Origin: Haplomitrium mnioides | Lineage: Eukaryota; Marchantiophyta; Haplomitriopsida; Calobryales | Direction: 5' to 3' | Assembly: GCA_049999725.1 (NCBI GenBank) | Contig: JBNGIS010016905.1 | Coordinates: forward strand, 1-40,077 | DNA: 40,077 nucleotides | Shown: positions 28,224 to 38,577 of the stretch, piece by piece | How positions within the stretch are numbered: position 1 is the stretch's first letter | How the letters are laid out: each line of letters opens with the position of its first letter | Made by a program: the position numbers and the translations under genes | Notes under the pieces: model-generated | What the model was told of the DNA's origin: nothing | Seen by the model: only the letters and a program-made list of their open reading frames with translations | Database searches by the model: none

Positions 28224-31141
28224 TGTCAACCAGTGACATGGGGTATTAAGGAAGAATTCATAAAATCGGAGGTGGCATTGGAACAACCTCTCTCTTGTAA
28301 GTGCTAAAGTACATCAGAAGCAGCGGATTAACTCCAATCAATGAGTACAAGCAGATTGCATGGATCCGAGGAGTGGAACGAGATCATTTCAGAAGGAGAG
28401 AGGGGAGCTGTGGTAGCTAGAAAGTGGAGGGGGCACCACTAAAATTCGAAGAAAGTGGAAGAGAGCCTAAGTATCATCGAGAGGCAGTAATTGAGGCCCT
28501 AGCGGGAAGGAGCGGGGGCCAGAGGAGAAGGATCAAAGCTGCGAGGCGGAGATCCAAGAGTGCTAACGGGTGAGGGGGGTCGCAGATTAGGAAAGACCGT
28601 AGTGCAAGCTTTCAGATGCTGCGCCAGAGGCAGAAGTCGGGAAGACGAAGGAGGGGGCCAGGGCTTTCATAAGCAGGGACTACGCCAAGGATTGGGAGAC
28701 GCTCTGATCCCTCAGGCATTAACGGGTTCTACTGAGACCCGCAACCAAGTCTTTCACAATTTAACTGGCTTCAGTGGAGATGTGGCAGGCTCAGAGGGTC
28801 CGAGAGCTCTTGTAGAAACGTGGCAGGCGCAAGAGTGTCCACGAGCCTTTGCGGAGACGTGGCGTCTTCAGGAGTGCCCAAGAAAGCATCAGCGGAAGCG
28901 TGACAAGCGCAAGAGATCCGCGGGTCTTTGCGAAAACGTGGCGTCTTCAGGAGTGTCTGAAGGCTTCAGTGGAAACGTGGCAGACACAGGAGGCCCGCGG
29001 GTCTTTGCGGAAATGTGGCCGGTGTAGGGGTGTCTGCGGTCTTCTTTGGAACGTAAAGTCAGCATGGCAGTCAAGCTTCCCCATTGAAAATGGCGTCAGA
29101 CGGCACTCCCTCGGAAACGTGGCATCCTCATAGGTGTCTGGGAGATTCAGCGTACATGTGGCACTTCAGAGGAGCCCATTGGATTCCTTGGAACTAGGTC
29201 AGCGTGGTGGTCCACCTTCCCTGTTAAAAACGGCGTCAGACGGCACAACCTTGGATACGTGGTGCTTTGGAGGAGCTTTTTGGATCCTTCGGGTCAGAGA
29301 GAAGTCAACCATGGACGAAGGTCAGCGTGGCGGTCCACCTTCCCTGTTGAAAACGATGTCAGACAGCTCAGCCTCAAATACGTGACGCTTCGAAGGAGCC
29401 CGTTGGATCCTTCGGGTCAGAGAGAAATCAACCACGGACGAAGGTCAACGCGGAGGTCCACCTACCCTGTTGAAATTGGCGTCAGACGGCGGCCACGGAA
29501 GAAAGTTAGCCGCAGACACATGGCACTTTGGAGGAGTCCGAGGGATCCTTCGGACTTCCCTGTCCATTGGATGCTTTGGATGGGGATCCATGGTCAACTA
29601 CAAAACAAGGTCAATGCGTCGGTCCAACTTACAGGTTGAATGCGACGTTGGGCGGCGACAACGGAGGAAAAGTCAATAGCGGGCTCTAGGTTACGCTGGG
29701 TTCTACGGACTTGGTTCTATGGGAATCTTCGGACTCGAATCCGTGAGATTCTTTTGGACCTTGTTCCGTGGGACTTCTTGGACTCAACCTCGTATGACTG
29801 TTGTACTTGGAAGCATTCTGCGAATAGACATGATAGGTGTTGCCACGTCCAGAGCCGAGCCTAACGAGAATAACAACCTTTTTCAAACGGGAAGGATTTG
29901 CAAGGGCGGAAGATTGAGGGGTATACATTGACGGGCTTTGAGTTTGATGGGGTTGATGTGCAAGCAAACTAGAGACGCGTCAGCGATCTTGGGACAGGAA
30001 GAGGCAACGAGGTAATGCAGAAGGGATTCTAGTGAGAATTTATGTGAAGCAAGTGTACTCGTGCAGAAGGCTAGCAGGGGTGGAGGTGGACTAGAAGGGC
30101 GCCGAAAATCGCTAGGCAAGGAGCTCTAGAGGCTCGGGCGATCCAGGTGAACTCATCCCTACGGGTGGGTCTGTAACAGAGGTGAATCGATACGGGAGAT
30201 TTGAAGGTGATCCCATTCTATTGAGAATTCGGGAGAGACTACCAAGTGGGATCTTGGGGTCGTCTCTACATCCTCTGTGTAGGAGCATCAAACCCATAGT
30301 GCTTGGAGTGTGCTCTAGTGTAAACTTTTAAGTGGAGCTAAGAAGAGGGTAGTTGCGTTAGTGCCTGTACATTGTGGAGAAGACATGTTCAAGGCTCAGA
30401 GGTGGAGTGAGCTGCCAGTAGTAAGTAGGACTATCTTCTAGAGGTGGAAGTGAAAGAAATCATCTTCTAAGCCTAAGGAAGTAAATCCATGGCTTCTCAC
30501 GAGAGAAGTTGAAAAACTATCTGGAAGAAGGGTGTGTGCGTGGGAGATGACAGGAAGATTGAGGTGGTAAGTTGAGGAAGAAAAGAGGAGTCTGCTAGGG
30601 AGGTCAGCCCTGGTAGTCCTGCAAGGCCCATGATTTTGGTGAAGTGCAATAAGTGTGTATGTTTGTAATGGTGTATGATTGTGTTAGTTAGATTTGAATT
30701 CTATTATATTGTATAAGAAACAATTAGAACTAGAATCATACAAGTACCAGTTGTTCAGACCCTGGAACAGCCCTATGAAGGGGGAGTCAAGTCCCTTGAC
30801 ATAGTCTTGTGACTCTATAGTCATTGCATTCTGTTCCTGAAGTGTATACAAAGTGGTTGGGTCCATATTTGGGACCCCTGAATTATATTGCATATTACCA
30901 CATGAGTATTTGGGTCCTTGGAAATGTATGATTTGGCAGTATGTGTGTGTAAGCAGCTGAACTGCTTAAGTGAATGTTGAGGTGAGGAATGGCTTGTAAG
31001 GCAAAGAGGGATTCCTTAAAGCCCCAAAGTGATAACTGGATAGGGGCCATCTCACAAAAGAACCTTATTCCCTTGTTTTTGTCCTCCCTTACCTTCCAAG
31101 TAGCATATGTGAAGGTTAAGGCTTGAAGGAGGGGAGTGACA
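28224..31141 (+). mobile_element. D: long solo-LTR-like insertion, GC-rich
   Basis: 2,918 bp from TGTCAACCAG to GAGTGACA, flanked by CTACC. No internal direct terminal repeats, PBS or retroelement proteins were seen, so it reads as a single long LTR (solo LTR) or another non-autonomous LTR-derived unit. It is GC-richer than its host and contains ~123-bp degenerate repeats and several ACGTGG motifs. Orientation is inferred from its likeness to F. ORFs inside (e.g. 28,560-29,027) are repeat-driven and resemble no protein. Confidence 0.75.
29056..29660 (+). repeat. Degenerate ~123-bp tandem repeats inside D
   Basis: The module GGTCAGCGTGGCGGTCCACC followed by TTCCCTGTTGAAAA and a GCGTCAGACGG-like end starts at 29,056, 29,197, 29,320, 29,443 and 29,609; the two best-kept steps are both 123 bp. 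Between modules lie GGATCCTTCGG and ACGTGG words. Confidence 0.8.
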
Positions 31142-31564
31142 CTACCGCTTTAAAATTTTGGAGCAAGCATCCTTTTAAACTACTCCACAAAAGTTGTTCT
31201 CCTCATGTATTACTATTGTATCCATATTGATGCATGCTTCGTAAAAAATGACCTTGCAAACAATCCTTTTGTCAAATTCAAAGCATTTGGATAATATGAC
31301 ATATGAACCTCCATTCGATAGACCCATCCTTCTATGATACCAATTGTACGACTTCCTCTGTATGGCTCTACCTTGCACGACTTGCTCATTTTTGAAATAA
31401 GGTCTCTTAACTTCCTTCTCTACTTTCTTGTTGTAATCTCATTTTCACTATTTCTTTCATCAACATGTTTGCTTATTGTTGGCTTGCTATAAGAGCTCCT
31501 TGAAGTTCTTCTAACTTTGCCATCATCCACACTTCTCTTCAAGACTGCTAGAATTAGCATCCAT
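31142..31564 (-). pseudogene. Element B gag, N-terminal part
   Basis: Resumes after D. The homologous start codon is at 31,562-31,564, followed by SSSLEEK and a stop. The gag segment with FDKRIVCKVIFYEA matches E's residues after the start. Decayed by several stops. Confidence 0.8.
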
Positions 31565-31595
31565 GTTGTTCAGTCATAATGTAACCTCCTAAAAC

Positions 31596-31796
31596 TTATG
31601 CAAAAACAAATATGTACACATTCTAATTGGGAAGAATAAGTAAAATAAAAGGTTTAGTAAATGCTAACACCGTATTACAAAACCTCTCTCCAAACTTACG
31701 GACAAGAAAATCTCGCTACATTTGCTTAGCCGTTACTCTAATAGAAATGTGGCATTTTGAGTTGAAATCTTCTAGAGAAGCTTGGTTCAAATCCAT
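31596..31796 (-). pseudogene. Element B leader ORF2 relic
   Basis: Starts MDLNQASLEDFNSKCH and aligns along its whole length with E's ORF2, but has a stop after KQM and another near the end. The RDFLVRKFGERF core is retained between them. It confirms that the leader ORF was in the family ancestor. Confidence 0.7.
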
Positions 31797-31803
31797 TTTC
31801 TAT

Positions 31804-32019
31804 CTACCACAAAATAAAAATAAAACACTCCTATATAACACCATAACTTACCACATATAAGATAACATACTCTCTTGATTCCATCCCAAAAACTATAAAG
31901 TCATCACCAAAGTTATATACTAGAAATTGACAAAAGAAATGTTAGTCAATATTAAACACATGAATGTTTAAAGGATTTAATATAGGAATTCTAGGAGGTA
32001 CAAATTTTCCTCTATCCAT
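31804..32019 (-). pseudogene. Element B leader ORF1 relic
   Basis: Starts MDRGKFVPPRIPILNPLN; same length as in A and E, with stops after NID and before ECF. The LVYNFGDDF core is intact. The spacing to ORF2 (7 nt from stop to ATG) is the same as in A and E. Confidence 0.7.
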
Positions 32020-32205
32020 TGGCTACTATAACATCAAGTCAAACTTCTTATCTTCATTTATAAATGATGAGATATCTTTTTTCTTTTATTCATGAAAATT
32101 TGATCATTTAACTCTTTTGGAGTTGATGCAAAGTAGAGATTCCACTACTCCAAAAGGTCTTAAGTACTTTTGCAAAGAGAGGTAATCCACACTCTTTAGA
32201 GAAGA

Positions 32206-32221
32206 CCAAGCTCTGATACCA
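32206..32221 (-). other. Element B primer binding site (tRNA-iMet)
   Basis: Plus-strand CCAAGCTCTGATACCA is the reverse complement of the same 16-nt site as in element A, one base from the 5' LTR. Confidence 0.9.
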
Positions 32222-32222
32222 T

Positions 32223-32835
32223 TGTAATACTACAAACCTATATTACACACACAAGCTAGAACAAGTGCAACACATACAAGTTAACATAAGAGAAGCGCAC
32301 AAAGAACTTCAAAAACCCAAGGTAAGAGATGCCAAACAAGACACTCTCCCTTCCTTACATACTTGATGAAAAGCTCTCTGCTAACATAGGTGGAGGAACC
32401 CTACTGGTTTCTTTTCTATCATCTTCTAATTAGACCCCTCTTTTTTCTCTCACTCTAATTGGACTACCTTTTACTTTTATTCTTCTTCAGCCATGTGTTC
32501 TTATCTTTAGAATCTTCCATCTCTCTTTAGATCTCCTTTTGCCACGTATTTTTATCTTAGAATCTTCCATCTCTTCAGTTCTTCTTCTACCACGTGTCCT
32601 TATCTTTAGAGCCTTCTCTTTACTTTAATTCTCTACTTGCTATGTGTCCTTATCTAGACTCCCTCTTTCACTTTAATTTGTTGAGTTTTTCTCCTCTTAC
32701 CACACGTCCAACTCTCTATAATAGCAACGCTTTTTTGCTACTCTAACTTAGTAGATATAGTTAACAGTATATCTTACATCATTTCTATCTTACATCATTT
32801 CTAGCAATGGCTTATTAAAGTTAGTGATTATTACA
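32223..32835 (-). repeat. Element B 5' LTR
   Basis: 613 bp, TGTAATACTAC to ATTATTACA on plus, 60 bp longer than the 3' LTR, mainly from differences in the number of ~50-bp tandem units and a short duplication (TATCTTACATCATTTCTA) near the end. Confidence 0.9.
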
Positions 32836-32840
32836 GTACT

Positions 32841-33014
32841 TTGTCATGAAGAGCACCGGTATTATTGATACCCAAAAAGAATGGTGGATTTTGTCTTTGT
32901 ACTGATTATCGTGGTTTGAACAATCAAACAATAAAGAAAATTTATTATTTACAACTTATTGATTATTTGTTGAATCAATTTGAGTGGTGTGCGATTCTTT
33001 TCCAAGCTGGATCT
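32841..33014 (+). pseudogene. Element C RT, middle fragment
   Basis: Continues the RT interrupted at 18,083. Motifs: RAPVLLIPKKNGGF, CTDYRGLNNQTIKK, then in a shifted frame F-S-K-L-D-L, the first catalytic-Asp motif of gypsy RT. It stops abruptly where F begins. One stop lies just after the B junction. Confidence 0.88.
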
Positions 33015-34581
33015 TGTCAGCCGGGTGTGTCTGAGTTTTTTCAATTTTTGTGAATCTTGAGATTCCAAGCCTGGTTGATTCTTTTAGTTTGTGTTAGCCT
33101 GTTGTGTTTTATTCTATTTTATTGTTTTAGTGTTGTTATTCCATCCTGCACCGTTCTTCTCTCTCTATCTTCTCTCCCTCCTTTCCCTTCTCTTCCTTTC
33201 TTTTATGCCTTTGCCTGTGGAGGTCATGAATCATGTAAATGCAAGGGGGAGCCCTGTGAAATTCAGATGAGTCACAGAAGAAGGCTAGCAAGAAGATCAA
33301 AGGAGCTTGCAGCAATTCTTGACATAGGGAGACCATGACAAGGGTGAAAGTCAAGATGCAGAACGGAGGAGCCAACTGTTTGACCAGTGCATCCTCAATT
33401 CGTGACCATTTGGAGCGTGCAATACCTTGCTGGAGAGAAGAGCTTGAGGCGATCGTAGTGCAATTTGAATCGAAGAGAATAAGGTAGAAACAAGGAGGAA
33501 CGGCTTTTTGAAAGTTAACTAACGGCCGCAGTCTCGAGGAGTCTGTGGAGCGCTGCAAAAACGTGGCAGCCCACCGCACTCTGAGGAATCCGATGGACGA
33601 CGTGGCAGCACCTGCGGGTCCAAAGAGCTTAACGGGGTTCAGCCTCCCTAAGTGGGGCGCCCCAGTTAAGTTGGTTCCGATCAACCTCCCTAAGTGGAGA
33701 GGCCTTGTTAATTGGGTTCCTATCAGCCACCCTACATGGGGAGCCCACTTAACGTGGATCCGACGGGAAGCCCAACTGAGGACCAAGGGAAGAGGTGTGA
33801 AACAGAGATTTATCACGGGCCCAGAGAAAGAGCGAAGAAGGCAAAATGATGATCTATTGCTAATCCGGCGAAGTAGGGGGAAAGTTCGATAGAGTTAGAT
33901 CTAAAAGTTTGACAGGAGTCTGTTGCGCGCATCATTCTTATCGAATTGGCGATATATCGAAGGTCTAACCAGATGAATAGCGGAGGGTGCCGAAAGGGTA
34001 ATCGAGCGACGGTTCGACCAGAAGAAGAAGCAAGGGACCAACAGCCAAAGGGTGACCTATTACAGTTCCAGCATTGGCGAGACAAAAGTTGGACGGAGCG
34101 ACACTGAAAGTTTGAAAGGGATCCAAAAAGAGCTCGCTATAGTTCTTATATCAAGAAGAGGGAAAGTTAAGCAAAGAGAGCCTCAATTCTTACTGCGAGC
34201 GGGTGCTGAAACGGCGACAAATAGGTACCGTTCTTACTCGAGGAGGGAATTGTTCTGCGGATGACGTGGCATCCGTGAAAGAGGGTCAGTGCGGATCAAC
34301 CGCAGGATCCAGTCAAGGCGTCGGTCTGCCTACCCCTTTGTGGGGTGGCGTCGAACGGCGCGGCTGCGGAGGATGTGGCAGGCACGACACGTGGTGACCT
34401 GTGGGGTTTCGAAGAGCGATGGTGAGGCTCCGAGAATGATGACGAGCTTCTAAGGAGCAACAGCGAGGTTCTGAAGGGTTTGCGGACACGTGGCGATCTG
34501 TGGGATTTCGAGAACGATGGCGAGTGTCCGAGGGCAACGGTGGTGTTTTGTGAGCGACTGCAAGGCTCTGAAGAGCAACGG
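33015..34581 (+). mobile_element. F: left part of a D-like long LTR, interrupted by E
   Basis: Begins TGTCAGCCGGGTG immediately after C's KLDL motif, with candidate target sequence GATCT at 33,010-33,014. The GC-rich interior shares modules with D: GTCAAGGCGTCGGTC near 34,312, GGCGTCGAACGGC near 34,346, and repeated ACGTGG words at about 33,562, 33,599, 34,263, 34,388 and 34,487. It is interrupted at 34,581 by E; the rest should lie beyond E outside the window. No retroelement protein is seen, and the 226-codon minus ORF inside has no family resemblance. Confidence 0.65.
34577..34581. repeat. AACGG, left target-site duplication of E (partner outside)
   Basis: Last five bases before E's LTR. 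The partner copy should follow E's other LTR at about 40,690, beyond the window, so this is a prediction. Confidence 0.5.
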
Positions 34582-35101
34582 TGTAACATTACACATATAC
34601 ACACAAGTTAGCACAAACACATACGAGAGAAGCGCACAAAGACTTCAAAAAAAACCCACAAGGTAAGAGATGCCAAACAAGACACTCTCCCTTCTTTATA
34701 TACTTGATGGAAGGCTCTTTGCTTACATAGGTGGATGATCCTCATTGGTTGCTTTTCTATCCTCTTCTAATTGGACCACCCTTTACTTTTATTCTCCTTC
34801 TGCCATGTGTCCTTATCTTTAGAACCTTCTATCTCTTTAGTTCTCCTTCTGCCACGTGTCCTTATCTTTAGAACCTTCTTTTCCCTTTAGTTCTCCTTCT
34901 GCCACGTGTCCTTATCCTCTTCTAAAGTGCTCCATTTTTCACTTTAATTTGTTGACTTTCTCTCCTTTTGCCACGTGTCCAACTCTCTAAACTAGCAACC
35001 GCTTTCTGTTACTCTAACTTAGTAATAGCTTTCTAGACATAGTTGATACTATATCTTACTTTATTTTTAGCTATGGCTTACTAAAGTTAGTGACTGTTAC
35101 A
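34582..35101 (-). repeat. Element E 3' LTR
   Basis: 520 bp, TGTAACATTAC to GACTGTTACA on plus. A TATA box lies on minus at 34,694-34,702. A ~50-bp unit (GCCACGTGTCCTTATCTTTA) begins at 34,801 (mutated), 34,851 and 34,901, with a fourth CACGTG at 34,972-34,977. Confidence 0.94.
34799..34980 (-). promoter_or_regulatory. Tandem G-box-bearing enhancer-like units in element E LTR
   Basis: Three ~50-bp tandem units plus a fourth site, each with GACACGTGGC on the transcribed strand (one mutated to CATG). That decamer equals the G-box/ABRE core bound by plant bZIP factors. The units lie about 100-280 bp upstream of the TATA box in U3. Regulation by bZIP factors is inference. Confidence 0.55.
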
Positions 35102-35117
35102 ATCCTCCCCCCTTTTA
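35102..35117 (-). other. Element E polypurine tract
   Basis: Reverse complement of ATCCTCCCCCCTTTTA beside the 3' LTR; same position and composition as in A. Confidence 0.9.
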
Positions 35118-35507
35118 AGAGGCAACGTCCTCGTTGCAAGTAAGAGAGTTTTCAAAAGAGTGAACAAGTGCAGAAGCATTAGCCAAATTCTCCAATGGCT
35201 CCCAAGTAGCTTCATAAAGAGGGTAGCCTTTCCAACGAACCAAATATTCAACAATTTCACGACGACCGCAGCGCCGTGTACGTTTCTTTAAAAGTTGGTC
35301 AACCTCATACTCTTCATGACCCTCAATAAGTTCAGGGGGTGGAGATGGCTCTTGGGAATTGGTAAAAGAGGAAGAACGAGAGACAAAAGGCCGGAGTAAA
35401 GAGACATGAAATACCAGATGAATCTTCATGTGAGGAGGTAAAACCAACCGATAAGCCACTTCACCAATGCGAGCAGAGATAGAAAAAGGACCAATAAAGC
35501 AAGCACT
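35115..35507 (-). pseudogene. Element E integrase C-terminus with chromodomain
   Basis: Same frame as the integrase core but separated from it by a TAA at 35,508-35,510 (TTA in A). The GPY/F-like region is partly altered. The chromodomain spans about 35,165-35,310, with EYEVDQLLKKR, EYLVRWKGYP and EATWEPLENL, and the aromatic positions of a methyl-lysine cage are plausible. The terminal stop directly precedes the PPT. Confidence 0.92.
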
Positions 35508-36242
35508 TTACTTACGTGAATGAAGCAAAGGAAAATTGGATGTGGAGAGCCAGACTTTGTCACCAATAGAAAATGTGACCTCTCGACAATGAGCATCAGC
35601 ATATTGCTTTTGTCGATTACGAGCAACTTCCAATTTTTCCTTGGCTCGTCGAATGTCGTGATGTAGACGATGGAGAAAATCATCAACGGCTGGACTCTTA
35701 GAAGTGGACGATAAGGTATGTTGGAGACTAGAGATCGTGGTAGGATGCTCACCATACATCAAAAAGAAAGGTGTGGCACATGTAGAACTATTGATTGAGT
35801 TATTGTACGAGAACTCAACCAGAGGGAGGAGCCAATCCCACTCCGCTTGCTCTTCCAAAGTAAAAGCGCGTAACATATCTTCGATGGTTTGGTTGGCCCG
35901 TTCAGTTTGACCATCAAATTCTGGATGATAAGCAGTAGACATAGCCAATTTGGTCTTGAAAAGACCAAATATAGTGCGCCAAAATATGCTGGTGAATTGA
36001 GTACCTCGGTCAGAAATAATAACTTTGGAAAGACCATGATGAGAGTAGACTGCTTCCAAATAAATTCGTACCAACTTGGCTGCTGTTACAGATTTGGTAG
36101 TTGGACGAATATGAATCATTTTGCTAAGCTTGTCCACAAAAACAACAATAGCATCATAGCCCGTAGAAGTACGATGTAGCTCACACACAATATCCATACT
36201 CACATGCTCCCATCGTCGATCGGGAATAGGTAATGGTTGCAA
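35508..36242 (-). pseudogene. Element E integrase catalytic core (DD35E)
   Basis: 244-codon ORF with Asp17 (MDIVCEL), Asp78 (ISDRGTQF) and Glu114 (DGQTERAN), 35 residues between the last two: an intact DD35E triad. After the core, ARNRQKQYADAH leads into the C-terminal region. The upstream stop at 36,276 (CAA to TAA) and the downstream TAA isolate it. Confidence 0.94.
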
Positions 36243-36275
36243 TAAGCCACCTCGTTTAAGGTTGGTAGCCTTGTT

Positions 36276-36662
36276 TTATTGACAAGCCAAGCAGCTCCGA
36301 ACATAAGCCTCCACATCTTGATGCATGTTAGGCCAATAATAAACTCGCTGAAGATGGTCCAAGGTCTTCTCAATTCCAACATGGCCTCCAACTCCAGAAT
36401 CATGTGCTTCATATAAAATCTCAGAGCGAAGCTTAACATTGTTAGGAACCCATACCTTCTCTTGGAAGAAAATCAATCCTCTCACCTCTTTCACCAACTT
36501 CTTTTGTTGTGCGGCGATGATCTCTTCATCTGTCTTTACTACCGCCAACATTTCTGTCCACCAAGTAGGATGAATTTTGATTTCTGACATGATGTTGAGT
36601 TGAGGCATGCGTGTCAAGGCATCTGCAATTTGACGTTTTCCTTCCACATAAACCATCTTCAT
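36276..36662 (-). pseudogene. Element E RNase H tether and integrase zinc domain
   Basis: 128-codon ORF: MKMVYVEGKRQIADALTRMP, then ILYEAHDSGVGGHVGIEKTL and a CLAC pair, so all four HHCC ligands are present. It ends at TAA 36,276-36,278 where A has CAA. The start Met is only the first Met after an upstream break; the true reading continues from RNase H. Confidence 0.9.
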
Positions 36663-36716
36663 ATGGAACCGTTGTCGCCACTCTGCCCATCGAATCTGCC
36701 TTTTTGAAAGCTCTTT

Positions 36717-37034
36717 TTATGTTTCTAGATAGATTAGAGGCTTATGGTCGGTTTCGACCACAAACTCCTTATCTCCAAGATAGTGCTTCCAATGCTTGGT
36801 TGATAACACAATCGCCAATTCTTCTCGTTCTGTGGTGTGGTAGTTCTGCTCTGCATCGCTCAATTTTCTAGAAAAGAAGGCAATAGGATGCCAACCATCC
36901 TCCCATTCTTGTTGCAAAACTCCACCTATAGCTTTTCCAGAGGCATCCACCGAAAGTTTGATTGGTCGTTTAGAATCATACCATTTAAGAATTGGAGCAT
37001 GAAGAAGTGATTTCTTCAAGGCTTGAAATGCCAA
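36717..37034 (-). pseudogene. Element E RNase H
   Basis: 105-codon ORF in the RT frame. It has VDASGKAIGGVLQQE (Asp30), NYHTTEREELAIV (acidic position) and VETDHKPLIYL, the motifs of the RT_RNaseH family that degrades RNA in RNA/DNA hybrids. It ends at TAA 36,717 (CAA in A). Confidence 0.92.
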
Positions 37035-37049
37035 CTCTTCTGTAGCTCC

Positions 37050-38030
37050 TCATGTCCACGCATAACTTTTCCTCAGCAAGTTGGTCAATGGTTCTGCTAT
37101 TTGTGCAAAACCTTTCACGAATCGACGATAAAACCCGGTTAGCCCCAAAAATCCTCTTAGTTGTGTGTGATCACTAGGAGCTTCCCACTTCTGAATTGCC
37201 TCTACTTTTTCATTCATAACTTGGATTCCTGATGCACTCACACGATTACCCAAGTAGTCCACCTCCCTTTTTCCAATTTCGCATTTTGACATCTTCACAT
37301 ATAGCTTGTGATTTCGAAGTACCTTCAACACCGTACGAAGGTGTTGTTGATGCTCTTGGAGATTCTTACTGTAAATGAGAATGTCATCCAAAAACACAAT
37401 AACAAAATTATCTAGATAAGATCGAAAAATATCATTCATAAGACCCATAAATGTTGTAGGAGCATTAGTTAATCCAAAAGACATTACAAGATATTCAAAA
37501 TGCCCATATCGACTTCGAAATGCTGTTTTTTGCACATCACCTTCTGCAATTCGGATTTGATTGTATCCGCTTCTCAAATCCAACTTTGTAAAGTAATTTG
37601 CTCCTTGAAGTTGATCAAACAAATCATCCATTCTAGGTAATGGATATTTATTTTTCACCGTTTGTTGGTTGAGTGCTCGATAGTCAATACACATCCGCAT
37701 ACTCCTATCTTTCTTTTTCACAAAAAATACTGGTGCACCATAAGGAGAGATGCTTGGTTGAATGAACCCCTTCTCCAATAATTCAGTAATTTGAGATTTG
37801 CATTCCTCGAGTTCATGAGGAGGCAATCGATATGGTGCTTTACATGGTGGGATACTTCCTGGAATAACCTCAATCTTATGATCAATGCATCGTTTCGGCG
37901 GCAAGCCATGGGGTAAATCATTGGGAAAGACATCGTGAAACTCCTTCAAAATACCTTGAAAATCGTGGGGAATTTTATTCTTTGAGTCCTCTTTATCAAC
38001 TGTGAGTTCACGTATGAGCTCCAAAAACAC
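37050..38030 (-). pseudogene. Element E reverse transcriptase
   Basis: 326 codons, the longest open stretch in the window. Conserved order: [59 protein letters not shown] (Asp151), [22 protein letters not shown] (Asp215 and Asp216), then [13 protein letters not shown]. All three catalytic Asp residues are present. It ends at TGA 37,050 (TGG in A) before RNase H. A frameshift near 38,090 separates it from the protease. Because A's RT lies in an assembly gap, this is the only well-preserved RT of the family here. Confidence 0.95.
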
Positions 38031-38577
38031 TGTGTCTTGCTTTTGATTGAGTGTGCTCTAATCACATATAAGGGCAGATGCCTTGAATGAGGTCGTACTT
38101 GATCTCCCCGAATCCTCCATTGAGATGTTGTGAGTACCTTCTTTCGCCAATCTACTTGCGGGTTGTATCTTCGTAGCCATTTCATTCCAAGAATCGCATC
38201 ATATCTTGCCAATGTTGTGATTTTCCATTCCAAATTCTCCTTATAATTGCCCATATGTAGAGCTATAGTTTGAGATAAACGTTCAATAGCCTCACTTTGG
38301 CCATTCGCCATTTCAACCACCTCATGTTCTTCCTTTTCAATTGGCAACTTCAGCTTCAAGGCTATCGTCCGAGATAGATAATTTTCTTCCGCTCTAGAGT
38401 CCACCAAAACTCTCACTGCCAATCCTTCCATCCATCCATCAACCACAATTAGTCCTCCATTTTTTTGTTTTTCTATATAGTATATTTGCTTGGATCGACA
38501 TTTTTCCTCATCTTTCTTCTTTCTCCCAGCAAAACCACGAGGCCTTTTTACTGGTGCCCATCGTTTCCCTGACATTC
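38031..38577 (-). pseudogene. Element E protease
   Basis: ORF 37,946-38,575 in the -1 frame relative to gag. Linker GFAGRKKKDEEKC, then VRVLVDSRAEENYLSRT: the D-S-G-A motif reads D-S-R-A, which should inactivate the retropepsin. ARYDAILGMKWLRRYNPQVD matches the family's ILGMxWL end. The frame is lost near 38,090, so the ORF tail (37,946-38,090) is out of frame. Confidence 0.88.

Larger units (their letters stand above)
18084..32835 (-). mobile_element. Element B: older chromovirus copy hosting A and D
   Basis: Minus-strand Ty3/gypsy element of the same family as A and E. LTRs are 18,084-18,636 (3') and 32,223-32,835 (5'). PBS is at 32,206-32,221 and the target duplication is GTACT. Reading order on minus: PBS, two leader ORF relics, gag (split by D), protease, RT, RNase H, integrase (split by A), chromodomain region, PPT. 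Many stops and frameshifts make it clearly older than A or E. Without A and D it would be about 6.2 kb, in line with E. Confidence 0.93.
16389..33014 (+). mobile_element. Element C interior: old Ty3/gypsy element, twice interrupted
   Basis: Plus-strand internal region: PBS, gag (from 16,427), protease, and RT starting near 17,860. RT stops at 18,083 where element B inserts, resumes at 32,841 in the same frame, and stops again at 33,014 where F begins. The rest of C lies beyond the window if it survives. C differs in sequence from A, B and E, and is the oldest layer because every other element in this block sits in it directly or indirectly. Confidence 0.85.

Noticed and set aside
28560-29027. 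155-codon plus-strand ORF in D
   Set aside because: Composed of repeated ECPRAFAETW-like units that come from the nucleotide repeats, readable in more than one frame.
33136-33816. 226-codon minus-strand ORF in F
   Set aside because: No domain resemblance. It crosses a pyrimidine-rich tract and repeat-like GC-rich sequence of an LTR-like unit; the open frame reflects composition.
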